From positions 11,995 to 75,994 of the forward strand of contig NZ_LOHF01000026.1 in the NCBI RefSeq assembly GCF_002158995.1: 64,000 nucleotides of DNA, in the 5' to 3' direction. Below are positions 13,701 through 21,418 of the stretch, piece after piece (the stretch's first letter is position 1; each line of letters starts with the position of its first letter). A model generated the notes under the pieces. It had not been told where the DNA came from and searched no databases. It saw only the letters and a list, made by a program, of their open reading frames with translations. This DNA is from Pseudomonas caspiana (GTDB lineage: Bacteria > Pseudomonadota > Gammaproteobacteria > Pseudomonadales > Pseudomonadaceae). The translations under genes and the position numbers were made by a program.

Positions 13701-14948
13701 TTAAGCGTGTTTTCTTGATCCGAAAAGCTTAATCCATAAAGCAAAGCCCCGCTGTTGAAGCCGGTACTCACCCATTTTCGATTCGTTTTTAAGGATAATT
13801 TTTCGATTTGTCAACGCACGCAACGCGTCGGTCAACGTTTGATCATCTCCAGAAAAGTGGCTGCGAATCTCACTTTTCTTAATCCATTCATTCATATTAT
13901 CAGCCATGATACTAAGCACTTGACGATACTCATCCGACTTAATTTTTGAATGATAGTCGCTCGCATAATACCGGGTACCAATAGAGTCAATAGCGCCACC
14001 CTCACTGAAAGCGCCATCGAGCACGTCATCCATTGTAATCTCACCATCCACATTACGATCAAATGCTGAATAGGCAAATTGTTGGATGAAATGCGGGTAT
14101 CCCTCGGACAAAGTAGCGATGTGATCTTTAGCAAGCTCACCAATAGTGGTCTTGACGTCGTTGACCTCGTTCCCCGCAGCCATGCCTCGATCTACTACAT
14201 ACTTTGTATCAGTGAAATTCAATTCTTTAACTTTTAGGTGCGTAAAAATTCGAATAGAGGACTCGTGTGATTTCGCAAGCTTTTCCACAATCTCAGGCAA
14301 TCCAGCAACTACGAACATAACGTTGCTACATCCATGACTTTGAAGCATCTCAGTCACAGCTTTGAAAAAATAGCCAATATGGAGAGAGGGTGAGGCATTG
14401 TCTGCCTCGTCAATCAGAAACACCACGCCATCTTTAGCGTGCTCGCCTTTCTCCGGATTTGCTATCCGCTTGCAAGTCTCTGAAAGAGAATACGCGAAGT
14501 CATCAATCAGCAAGTCCGAGTCATCTATGGACAATGACTTTTCAATACTAGAATCTAGAACTTTTATCCGCTGAACAAATGACCATGTTTCACTCAGAAA
14601 CTTTCGGACAGTTTCAATTTTTCCAAGCTCCCGGCTAATTGACTTTTCAATCAACTTAATAAAAGTAACCAGACTTGTTCGATCAGAGATAACAACGTTA
14701 ACGGCAACGAAATTAAACTTTTCATAGTTATCAGTCACAGGCGTCACGAGCCCCATTGCGAGACACTTATGAAGGTTCATCAATGAAGACTTTCCTATCC
14801 CCCGCTCGCCAGTGATAAGCAGATTCACACCATGCCCATTTTTAGTTTGATGCAGACCTTTCTCAAATGCCTGCATCTCTTTTACACGACCGGCAAACAT
14901 CCCCGCGGATACTGGGCTATTCGGCTTGAATGGATTGACCTTACTCAA
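13701..14948 (-). CDS. AAA+/STAND-like ATPase cargo protein
   Basis: 415 residues. Residues about 15-30 (FAGRVKEMQAFEKGL) resemble the start of Orc1/Cdc6- and STAND-type ATPases. Walker A is GERGIGKSSL (about 48-57) and Walker B is VVFLIDEAD (about 178-186), with a sensor-like FVVAGLPEI. The C-terminal 100 residues look like a winged helix (MNEWIKKSEIRSHFSGDDQT, LRALTNRKIILK). It is AT-richer than its neighbours, faces against the phage operon and has its own terminator, all marks of a late-acquired cargo gene. A defence role is plausible but not shown. Confidence 0.75.
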   Translation of the reverse strand: MSKVNPFKPNSPVSAGMFAGRVKEMQAFEKGLHQTKNGHGVNLLITGERGIGKSSLMNLHKCLAMGLVTPVTDNYEKFNFVAVNVVISDRTSLVTFIKLIEKSISRELGKIETVRKFLSETWSFVQRIKVLDSSIEKSLSIDDSDLLIDDFAYSLSETCKRIANPEKGEHAKDGVVFLIDEADNASPSLHIGYFFKAVTEMLQSHGCSNVMFVVAGLPEIVEKLAKSHESSIRIFTHLKVKELNFTDTKYVVDRGMAAGNEVNDVKTTIGELAKDHIATLSEGYPHFIQQFAYSAFDRNVDGEITMDDVLDGAFSEGGAIDSIGTRYYASDYHSKIKSDEYRQVLSIMADNMNEWIKKSEIRSHFSGDDQTLTDALRALTNRKIILKNESKMGEYRLQQRGFALWIKLFGSRKHA

Positions 14949-15514
14949 AATTTACCCACCCTCTTTCACCTAAACTGACAGCCCCAAAAAGGGCCCGGAA
15001 AATGAGGATCTTTATCCTAGTAAATTCGTCATGAGTCAATGGCGATTACGGTTCAACCTCCGTAAAACGGTGTTCTCCGCTCCACTTGAAGCTACGGACT
15101 ACAAGAAGAGCGGCACATAGCCACGACCTTAGCTTCCAAGAGCCACATTAGATTCGCCTAAGGCAGCCCAAGGCCTGCAGGTATGGCGGTTTTGCTTTTC
15201 GAGTTTGGGCCAGACGATATGTCTTTCCATCGCCCGACTAGTAGATGAGGAACTCACGGCTGCTTCGGGCGCTCACCGGCTTCGATAGCCACAGCCTTTT
15301 TACATCCATCACGACTAAGGCGGATGAGGTATCGGTATTGAAATCGTTATGCAGTGGTCCTGGATACATGTCTTGGGCAGACTCAACATTTGAGGCAACA
15401 GGGAGGAAGACAAAGGGCCAATAGAATCCTTATCAATCTAAAGCTCTGTTGCCGTCTCCGTGTCAAGCCAGCACTAGTCGCCACTTCAACGAATCACGCC
15501 GCACTCGAGCAAAT
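14949..15514. other. Non-coding region between cargo genes
   Basis: No gene is supported on either strand; open frames here are short and lack ribosome sites. AAAAAGGGCCC near 14,985 lies in the AAA+ promoter region. The right end carries the second copy of the dispersed repeat at 15,481-15,500. Confidence 0.5.
15481..15500 (+). repeat. Dispersed repeat, copy 2
   Basis: CCACTTCAACGAATCACGCC, identical over 20 bp to 16,596-16,615. The two copies are direct repeats flanking the 71-residue gene and the DUF4145 gene. Confidence 0.75.
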
Positions 15515-15730
15515 CTACGCGCCAGCAAGATCCCCCTTCACCAAGTCGCGGCAGCACCGAATCTCATGCACCGCACCTGGCTTGAACTGATCGAACCACC
15601 CCGCCTCCTCTTCGTCCAGATCACTCGCCGCCTGCTCTGACAGCTCGTCGATATCGATACCCATGCTCGCTGCTGTTGCGAATACAGCTACGAGCGCCTG
15701 CTTCAGTTCCATTGCGTGCTTGTCCGTCAT
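15515..15730 (-). CDS. 71-residue acidic phage protein, paralog A
   Basis: 71 residues: KHAMELKQALVAVFATAASM, GIDIDELSEQAASDLDEEEA, then a short basic tail. The start follows GAGGGG. It shares length and pattern (LVAVF...A..GxD...L..QA...L) with the gene at 17,621-17,836, so the two are paralogs. All-helical and acidic. Function unknown; it lies inside the repeat-flanked cassette with the DUF4145 gene on the same strand. Confidence 0.65.
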   Translation of the reverse strand: MTDKHAMELKQALVAVFATAASMGIDIDELSEQAASDLDEEEAGWFDQFKPGAVHEIRCCRDLVKGDLAGA

Positions 15731-15818
15731 GTCGGACCCCTCGTGGGTTGAGATATGAGCTTAGACCGGCAGTGCGCTGCGCCTTAAACGTCGTGGCTAT
15801 AACGGTTATTCCGAAAAA

Positions 15819-16556
15819 TCACGGGATGATCGCAGCAAGCTGCGGCGGTGGAAGCCCTTGCTTCGCGTCAAGATTTTTAAACACTCTTTTAGCTCTTTCA
15901 GGAATTAAATATGTTCCTATTAATATGTGCTCTATCACCTCGAGAGCCAAGAGAAGTTGATCTTTTGAGTGAGCAAGAGCGTCATGCGCAGCACGATTTC
16001 CAAGCAATCTGATTTTATGAAGAGTTTCGACGCCTTCTTTAGTAACCAAAGACTTTTGGTGAAGATCGTCAATTTTTAATGAGAGGTTGCGCCCTTTAGC
16101 TTTGACGTCGGTGCAAATCGACTCAAGAAGGGCCCTGATTGCTATGCCAGCAATAATAAATAATTCGTTCTCAACAGCTGTGCGAGACTCTTTATATATC
16201 TCTCCTATGCCGGAGGGTAATAGCCAGTGATCGATAACCTTGGAGCCTATAACGCGACCAGGATAGTAGGTCACTGACTCCACATAAAATCTCTCCTGTG
16301 TATCGTAGTCATGGTCATAGTCTTCAGAATTAGTTGAGCACGTCCGAAAGGATATCTCTTCACATCCTTGGCACTGAATTATTTGGTGATCTTCGGACCA
16401 GTCGACGCTGTGGCCTCCACCGCAGTCTTCTGAACCGCGTTCGCTGTAGCACGCCACAACCTTATGGTTAGTCTCGATGCTGCATTTTTTACATGGAAAT
16501 TTTTGTTGGTTGTCATTCACCACGGTGAATTTGAACGTCTTCGTTACCTTTCCCAT
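15819..16556 (-). CDS. DUF4145 protein with N-terminal zinc ribbon
   Basis: 245 residues. The N-terminus has zinc-binding pairs CKKC (about residue 22) and CQGC (about 62). Residues about 120-225 are a DUF4145 (HEPN-like) domain: AVENELFIIAGIAIRALLES, LHKIRLLGNRAAHDALAHSK. DUF4145 is often found fused to, or next to, restriction and other defence proteins. The start at 16556 is preferred over 16574 because AGGGAAG lies just before it. It is on the minus strand, against the operon, between two 20-bp direct repeats, so it is probably a transferred cassette. Exact role unknown. Confidence 0.8.
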   Translation of the reverse strand: MGKVTKTFKFTVVNDNQQKFPCKKCSIETNHKVVACYSERGSEDCGGGHSVDWSEDHQIIQCQGCEEISFRTCSTNSEDYDHDYDTQERFYVESVTYYPGRVIGSKVIDHWLLPSGIGEIYKESRTAVENELFIIAGIAIRALLESICTDVKAKGRNLSLKIDDLHQKSLVTKEGVETLHKIRLLGNRAAHDALAHSKDQLLLALEVIEHILIGTYLIPERAKRVFKNLDAKQGLPPPQLAAIIP

Positions 16557-16595
16557 ATTTGCTTCCCTAGCCAATTACCAGGCAATACCAATACC

Positions 16596-16615
16596 CCACT
16601 TCAACGAATCACGCC
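16596..16615 (+). repeat. Dispersed repeat, copy 3
   Basis: CCACTTCAACGAATCACGCC, identical to 15,481-15,500. It lies between the DUF4145 start and the DUF2786 ribosome site, so one end of the cassette falls exactly at a gene junction. Confidence 0.75.
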
Positions 16616-16634
16616 ACACCGGCGAGGATGATCT

Positions 16635-17417
16635 ATGTCCGAACAACCGATTGACCAGAAGAAGCTCGAGCGGGCCATTCGCAAAATCAAGCACTGCTTG
16701 GCGCTTGCTCAAAGTCCCAACGAGAACGAAGCCGCAACCGCAATGCGCCAGGCACAGGGGCTGATGCGTGCATATCAGCTAACTGAAACTGACGTAAAGC
16801 TGAGCGATGTGGGAGAGGTCGAGTCATCCATGTCGCGAACTTTAAGGAGACCGGTCTGGGACCAGAACTTGAGCGTACTGGTCGCGCAGGTCTTCAACTG
16901 CCAGGCGTTGCGCTACAAGCACTGGTGCAAGCTCAAGGGACGTCGAGTAGAGCGCGCAACATTCGTCGGCGTGAGCCCTTCTCAACATATCGCCCTCTAT
17001 GCGTACGAGACACTGCTCACAAAGCTCATACAGGCTCGTAAGGAATACATCACCGGAATACGTGCCGGGCGGTATCGCAGTGCCTACTCACCGGCAACGG
17101 CAGGTGACCATTTCGCCATAGCGTGGGTAGGTGCGGTTCATAGGAAGCTGCAGGATCTTGTTCCTCGAGGTGAGGAAGACCAATTGCTTGAACAAGACTG
17201 CTCAGGTCGCCACCTTGTGGCTGTCGAGGCTAAGCACAAGACATTGATCGCGGAATTCCTTTCCAATCAACAAATCGGCAAACCCAAAAAGGCCAGAGAG
17301 ATTGAGCTCGATCTGGACGCCCAAATTGCAGGAATGCTTGCAGGTCAAAAAGTCGAGTTACACGCCGGACTGACGTCCGGTGCCGACGACCTACTGGCTC
17401 TATCAGCCTGCGCCTAA
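16635..17417 (+). CDS. DUF2786 phage protein
   Basis: 260 residues. The N-terminal DUF2786 motif is IRKIKHCLALAQSPNENEAA, TAMRQAQGLMRAYQLTETDV. A second domain follows (PVWDQNLSVLVAQVFNCQAL, TFVGVSPSQHIALYAYETLL), as in the usual two-domain phage proteins of this family. The start follows GAGGATGATCT. It is on the plus strand, in line with the PL-like operon. Family function is unknown; these genes are common in phage early regions. Confidence 0.85.
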   Translation: MSEQPIDQKKLERAIRKIKHCLALAQSPNENEAATAMRQAQGLMRAYQLTETDVKLSDVGEVESSMSRTLRRPVWDQNLSVLVAQVFNCQALRYKHWCKLKGRRVERATFVGVSPSQHIALYAYETLLTKLIQARKEYITGIRAGRYRSAYSPATAGDHFAIAWVGAVHRKLQDLVPRGEEDQLLEQDCSGRHLVAVEAKHKTLIAEFLSNQQIGKPKKAREIELDLDAQIAGMLAGQKVELHAGLTSGADDLLALSACA

Positions 17418-17496
17418 CCATCGCCGACCGCCTGGGCATTCGCGACAGCCCGGCGCACACCATCACCGAATACCATCTGCAAACATGCTCAGCCGT

Positions 17497-17589
17497 CTAA
17501 TGGTCACCAAAGATCAAGACGATCAAGGTCGCGACGATTAGCGCGGCGAAGAACAGTATCAAGACAAACCACAAAGCCAGCTCGTGCAT
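17497..17589 (-). CDS. 30-residue hydrophobic membrane peptide
   Basis: Codes MHELALWFVLILFFAAL followed by IVATLIVLIFGDH, almost entirely one membrane helix with a polar start and end. GGGGA precedes the ATG at 17,589 by 6 bp. It follows the 71-residue paralog gene by 31 bp on the same strand, so they may form a two-gene unit. Size and shape resemble small regulatory membrane peptides or type I toxins. No family is recognised. Confidence 0.5.
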   Translation of the reverse strand: MHELALWFVLILFFAALIVATLIVLIFGDH

Positions 17590-17620
17590 GGGATATCCCC
17601 AGTTGAACGAGCTTGTACGG

Positions 17621-17836
17621 CTAGCGGCATCGAAGTCGTGCCACCAAAAGCGACTCGTTTATTACCCGGTCAGCATCCCAGGTGATGAGATTGGAGCTAT
17701 CTTCGCTTTCTCCATCACCGAGCAATTCCATCTTTGCCTGCAACGCCAAGGCATATGGATCGAAACCCAACCTGAATGCCGCGCAGAATACCGCCACGAG
17801 TGTGTGGCAGTAGATGCCTTCCTGTGTGGTGCTCAT
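17621..17836 (-). CDS. 71-residue phage protein, paralog B
   Basis: 71 residues: MSTTQEGIYCHTLVAVFCAA, FRLGFDPYALALQAKMELLG, then an acidic stretch (DGESEDSS). Start at 17836, because GGGAG is 6 bp upstream; the ATG at 17839 is also possible. Paralog of 15,515-15,730, same length and helix pattern. It is on the minus strand against the operon and next to a 30-residue membrane peptide gene. Function unknown. Confidence 0.6.
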   Translation of the reverse strand: MSTTQEGIYCHTLVAVFCAAFRLGFDPYALALQAKMELLGDGESEDSSNLITWDADRVINESLLVARLRCR

Positions 17837-17926
17837 CATTACTCCCTGATCATCTTCACCGGCTGCCAGCATTCCATTAGCGGCCTCCATTCTTTAGTGA
17901 AGCTTGCTTTACCTCTCATCACAAAC

Positions 17927-17968
17927 ATTTCACCGGTGCACGTCGCTATTAGTGACGGCCGGTGAAAT
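17927..17968. other. Long palindromic hairpin
   Basis: ATTTCACCGG (17927-17936) pairs with CCGGTGAAAT (17959-17968), with a small inner GTC/GAC stem. It lies between the divergent genes at 17,836 and 18,020. There is no T run, so it is more likely an operator or RNA element than a terminator. Confidence 0.5.
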
Positions 17969-18019
17969 CCCCCTACTGCTACTTCAAGCCTGCCGGTGAT
18001 TGGCGGCCGAGGATTCGCT

Positions 18020-18292
18020 ATGCCTACACAATCCTATCCCTTCTACGCCTGGGCACTGACCAAGGATTACGAGCCGCATAAAGTCGAGCTCGTCGGTTCT
18101 GCCTCTGGATCAGATGGCAAGCACGTTACAGCCACAGGCAGACGCTACTCAAACCCCGAGCTCCACGGCTGCAAGACGCGCGCAGTTCTGTGGGCACGTG
18201 ATCGCTTGGCAAAGCAGCAGAAAGATTTGGTAGAGCGCGCATCTCAGCTGGAACGCCGAAAGATTGAGCTGGCGAAACACGCCGACCTTTAA
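18020..18292 (+). CDS. Small phage protein with C-terminal coiled coil
   Basis: 90 residues, start at 18020 after GAGG. The N-terminus is beta-like (YPFYAWALTKDYEPHKVELV); residues about 50-88 form a charged helix (LWARDRLAKQQKDLVERASQ, LERRKIELAKHA). It lies 39 bp before xis, in the same operon. No family is recognised. Confidence 0.6.
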   Translation: MPTQSYPFYAWALTKDYEPHKVELVGSASGSDGKHVTATGRRYSNPELHGCKTRAVLWARDRLAKQQKDLVERASQLERRKIELAKHADL

Positions 18293-18331
18293 CCCCTTCT
18301 GCCGCCATAGGGCGGCGTGGAGCAGTACACC

Positions 18332-18565
18332 ATGGCAAAAGTCATTGCCCAGATTACGGTGAAATTGCCGCGCCTCATGGAGGCAGGCGAATACAGGAAG
18401 CTGCGTTATGCCGGGGGAAAGCCCAGCTTGCAACAGCTCAAGAAATGGATCGAGGAAGGCGAAGTGATAGGAGAGGTAAAAGGCGGGATGTACTTCGTCG
18501 ACCTGCAGGCCGCGGTGATGGGGACAAATGACCCGCTGCTCGCTCAGATGCTGGAGACGGCCTGA
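18332..18565 (+). CDS. xis: Excisionase-like protein
   Basis: 77 residues. A winged-helix excisionase pattern is visible: KPSLQQLKKWIEEGEVIGEV followed by GGMYFVDLQ, the form seen in phage Xis and MerR-like DNA benders. Start at 18332, 8 bp after GGAG. Its stop overlaps the integrase start by one base (TGATG), so the two are coupled. It would bind the attachment region and direct the integrase to excise the prophage. Confidence 0.75.
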   Translation: MAKVIAQITVKLPRLMEAGEYRKLRYAGGKPSLQQLKKWIEEGEVIGEVKGGMYFVDLQAAVMGTNDPLLAQMLETA

Positions 18566-19701
18566 TGGCAGCACGGCCGCGAACCCTGCAAAACAGGAAG
18601 CTGCCGCCGAACCTTTACCCTAACGGGAAGTACTGGCGGTACAGAAACCCCATCACTGGCGTCATGACCAGCATCAATAGGCCTTTGGAGGAAGCAATCA
18701 AGCTGGCAAAGGCCGCCAACCTAAAGCTCGCGGCGCTGGTAGTTGACGATGGCGCCCTGCTCACGCTGCTCACAGGTGACCGGCTCCCAACCGTGAGCAA
18801 CCTTCTGAAGCGCTTCGCAGATGAATGGCTGATCGAAAAAGATTATGCCGCACGCACACTGGAGGAAATCGAATTCAAACTCGAGCGTTACCGGCTTGAT
18901 CTGGGTGATCGCCTGATCGGCCAACTGGATGTGCTGGCCATGGCCGATTACCTCGACAATTTCAGCAACAACGCCTATACGAAACACCGCGGGCTTTGGA
19001 TTCAGATTTTCGCCTTTGCAGTCGCCAAGGGGTTGGCTGAGCGCAACAACGCAGAGCTGACCCTCGTGAAGAAGGAGGCGGAGAAGAAGCGTCAGCGACA
19101 CACCCATGATGGCCTGAAGCTGATTATCGGCGCCGTAACCACGCCGCCCTGGCTAAAGCGCGCTATTCGGTTGGCACTGGCCAGCCTGCAGCGACGCGAG
19201 GATATCGTCACCTGGTTAAAGTCGGCGGCCGACATGGAGCAGAACACTCTGACGGTATCGCCCGGGAAGACCCAAGGGTATGACAACCCTATTCACCTGA
19301 AGATCAAAATGGGCGCGGCCCTGCGCGAAGTTGTCGGCGAGTGCTTGCGCTCCCCGATCGCCTCACCCTACTTGATTCATTACAAGCCCAAGGCTCGCCG
19401 CCGGGACTTGATCGAAGCGAAGGATCATTGGACTTCGGTCACGCCGGACTACCTAACTAAAGAGTTCAGCAAAGCCAGGGATGCTGCGCATGCTTACGAC
19501 CATGTGCCGGCCGGTGAGCGCCCCACTTTTCACGAGATCCGCGCATTAGGTGCTTGGCTTTACGAGCAACAGAAATTCCCGCAAGAGTACATCCAAGCAC
19601 TGCTGGGGCATGCGGACGAGAAGATGACGCGGCATTATCAGGAGGGACATGACGAGAAGAAAATCGAGTACGTCGAGGTGTGTGCAGAATTGGCGTTCTG
19701 A
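18565..19701 (+). CDS. int: Phage integrase, tyrosine recombinase
   Basis: 378 residues. The N-terminal arm-binding domain (PPNLYPNGKYWRYRNPITGV) is followed by a core-binding domain (about 70-170) and a catalytic domain with Arg in ASLQRREDIVTW, the HxxR box HEIRALGAWLY, His in LLGHADEKMT and nucleophile Tyr in RHYQEGH. It is coupled to xis and ends about 120 bp from the tRNA-Val 3' end. This is the likely enzyme for integration into that tRNA. It has little resemblance to the recombinase at 1,227 outside the catalytic residues. Confidence 0.92.
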   Translation: MAARPRTLQNRKLPPNLYPNGKYWRYRNPITGVMTSINRPLEEAIKLAKAANLKLAALVVDDGALLTLLTGDRLPTVSNLLKRFADEWLIEKDYAARTLEEIEFKLERYRLDLGDRLIGQLDVLAMADYLDNFSNNAYTKHRGLWIQIFAFAVAKGLAERNNAELTLVKKEAEKKRQRHTHDGLKLIIGAVTTPPWLKRAIRLALASLQRREDIVTWLKSAADMEQNTLTVSPGKTQGYDNPIHLKIKMGAALREVVGECLRSPIASPYLIHYKPKARRRDLIEAKDHWTSVTPDYLTKEFSKARDAAHAYDHVPAGERPTFHEIRALGAWLYEQQKFPQEYIQALLGHADEKMTRHYQEGHDEKKIEYVEVCAELAF

Positions 19702-19708
19702 GTGGGGG

Positions 19709-19741
19709 TTTTGCAAAAGTTTTGCAAAAGTTTTGCAAATC
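19709..19741 (+). repeat. Three tandem 11-bp repeats by the attachment site
   Basis: TTTTGCAAAAG at 19709-19719 and 19720-19730, then TTTTGCAAATC at 19731-19741, starting 8 bp after the integrase stop. The 11-bp period puts the repeats on one helix face. They are candidates for integrase arm-type or Xis sites between int and the tRNA. Confidence 0.65.
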
Positions 19742-19761
19742 CATTTTTCAAACGGGCAAAG

Positions 19762-19788
19762 AAAAAGGGTCTACATCTCTGTAGACCC
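19762..19788 (-). terminator. Terminator downstream of tRNA-Val
   Basis: GGGTCTACA (19767-19775) pairs with TGTAGACCC (19780-19788). On the minus strand it is followed by TTTTTC. It terminates the tRNA-Val transcript, and could also be phage-supplied to replace the host terminator. Confidence 0.75.
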
Positions 19789-19819
19789 TTCTGTACCGGC
19801 AGCAGGACCGGATTTTGTT

Positions 19820-19896
19820 TGGTAGGCGCGACTGGACTCGAACCAGCGACCCCCACCATGTCAAGGTGGTGCTCTAACCAACTGAGCTACGCGCCT
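19820..19896 (-). tRNA. tRNA-Val(GAC)
   Basis: 77 nt with encoded CCA. Acceptor AGGCGCG pairs with CGCGCCT. The D arm is AGCTCAGTTGGTTAGAGC, the anticodon arm CCACCTTGACATGGTGG with GAC, and the T arm has GGTTCGAGTCC. Its 3' end faces the prophage and is the presumed integration target. Confidence 0.95.
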
Positions 19897-20082
19897 GCTG
19901 TGGGTCGGCATTCTACGGATATTCGAATGTGTGTCAACACCTTTTTTCGCGCTAACTCCATGAATATGCGAATTTTTTTGCCTTCTCTGTTTTACCTCTT
20001 AGTTTCGTCACTAGCTGGTGGAGATTTTTGATCTCGGGTAGGATCGAGCCATTCGTAAAAAATATTAAACGGAGGTTGAAGG

Positions 20083-21366
20083 ATGGCGAACACTCCTTAC
20101 CCGCAGTCCTACTACGCGGCTTCGGCGAATCCAGTACCGGAGCGCCCGCAGTTACAGGGTGATGTGGAAACTGACGTTTGTATCATTGGTGCGGGCTACA
20201 CAGGCCTGTCGAGCGCCCTGTTTTTGCTTGAACACGGATTCAAAGTCACAGTCCTGGAAGCCGCCAAAGTCGGCTTCGGTGCTTCCGGGCGCAACGGCGG
20301 CCAGATCGTCAACAGCTACAGCCGCGATATTGATGTCATTGAACGCTCGGTTGGTCCTGAACAGGCACAGCTACTCGGGCAGATGGCGTTCGAAGGCGGT
20401 GCGATCATTCGCGAACGTATCGCGAAATACCAGATTCAGTGCGACTTGAAGGACGGTGGTGTGTTCGCTGCCATCACCGACAAGCAAATGGGGCACCTGG
20501 AAGCGCAGAAACGTTTGTGGGAACGCTATGGCCATACGCAACTTGAGCTGCTCGACAAGCGTCGCATCGGTGAAATGATCGCATCCGAGCAGTACATCGG
20601 CGGCATGCTCGACATGAGCGGCGGACATATTCACCCATTGAACCTGGCGCTGGGCGAAGCGGCCGCGGTGGAATCGCTAGGCGGCGTCATTTATGAACAG
20701 TCGGCAGCCGTGCGGATCGAGCGTAGCGCCCATCCTGTTGTGCACACGGAATCCGGCAGGGTTAAAGCGCGCTTTGTGATCGTGGCCGGCAATGCCTATC
20801 TGGGTAATCTGGTGCCGGAGCTGGCCGCTAAATCCATGCCTTGCGGCACTCAGGTAATCACCACTGAGCCGTTGAGTGAGGAGCTGGCCAGCACGCTACT
20901 GCCTCAGGATTACTGCGTTGAGGACTGCAATTATTTGCTGGACTATTATCGACTCTCAGCCGACAAGCGCCTGATCTTCGGTGGCGGCGTTGTTTATGGT
21001 GCACGCGACCCGGCGAATATCGAAGCAATCATTCGTCCCAAAATGCTCAAGGCTTTCCCGCAACTCAAGAACGTAAAGATTGATTACGCGTGGACCGGCA
21101 ACTTCCTGCTGACCTTGTCGCGCTTACCTCAGGTCGGTCGTCTGGGTGACAACATCTATTACTCGCAGGGCTGCAGCGGTCATGGTGTGACATACACACA
21201 TCTGGCCGGCAAAGTGCTTGCTGAAGCCTTGCGAGGTCAAGCCGAACGCTTCGACGCATTTGCCGGCCTGCCACACTACCCTTTTCCCGGTGGACAGTTG
21301 TTGCGCACTCCCCTTACAGCGTTAGGCGCTTGGTACTACAGCCTTAGAGACAAGTACGGCTTTTAA
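20083..21366 (+). CDS. FAD-dependent oxidoreductase, PuuB/PauB-like
   Basis: 427 residues, DAO family. The FAD-binding site is DVCIIGAGYTGLSSALFLLE, with the ATP-grasp-like GFGASGRNGGQIV motif typical of gamma-glutamylputrescine oxidase PuuB. C-terminal segments YAWTGNFLLTLSRLPQVGRL and YYSQGCSGHGVTYTHLAGKV also fit. It would oxidise gamma-glutamylputrescine or a related amine in polyamine use. Start at 20083 after GGAGG. It stands alone, first chromosomal gene after the prophage; no other puu gene is nearby, so the substrate is inferred. Confidence 0.85.
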   Translation: MANTPYPQSYYAASANPVPERPQLQGDVETDVCIIGAGYTGLSSALFLLEHGFKVTVLEAAKVGFGASGRNGGQIVNSYSRDIDVIERSVGPEQAQLLGQMAFEGGAIIRERIAKYQIQCDLKDGGVFAAITDKQMGHLEAQKRLWERYGHTQLELLDKRRIGEMIASEQYIGGMLDMSGGHIHPLNLALGEAAAVESLGGVIYEQSAAVRIERSAHPVVHTESGRVKARFVIVAGNAYLGNLVPELAAKSMPCGTQVITTEPLSEELASTLLPQDYCVEDCNYLLDYYRLSADKRLIFGGGVVYGARDPANIEAIIRPKMLKAFPQLKNVKIDYAWTGNFLLTLSRLPQVGRLGDNIYYSQGCSGHGVTYTHLAGKVLAEALRGQAERFDAFAGLPHYPFPGGQLLRTPLTALGAWYYSLRDKYGF

Positions 21367-21386
21367 TTGCAACGGCTGCCCAAGGG

Positions 21387-21413
21387 AGCGGCACCTGGTC
21401 TGGCGCCGCTTTA
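21387..21413 (+). terminator. Weak terminator after the oxidoreductase gene
   Basis: AGCGGC (21387-21392) pairs with GCCGCT (21405-21410), with inner ACC/GGC-side pairing, followed by TTTAT. It lies between convergent genes. Confidence 0.5.
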
Positions 21414-21418
21414 TCGGA

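Larger units (their letters stand above)
1..19820. mobile_element. Lambda-like prophage, right end, inserted at tRNA-Val
   Basis: The region has the full lambda-style early layout: xis and int at 18,332-19,701 next to a tRNA 3' end, a CI/Cro switch at 6,651-6,720, a replication block (O-like, DnaB), and a leftward operon ending in a Q-position gene followed by a structural gene. The right boundary is placed at the tRNA-Val 3' end because the integrase lies beside it, which is the usual arrangement for tRNA-directed phages. The left end is outside the window, so late genes are mostly unseen. The exact core site cannot be set without the other attachment site. Confidence 0.9.

Noticed and set aside
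15481..16615. CRISPR array or insertion sequence from the repeats
   Set aside because: Only two full copies and one partial copy exist, far apart, with genes between them and no inverted ends or transposase.
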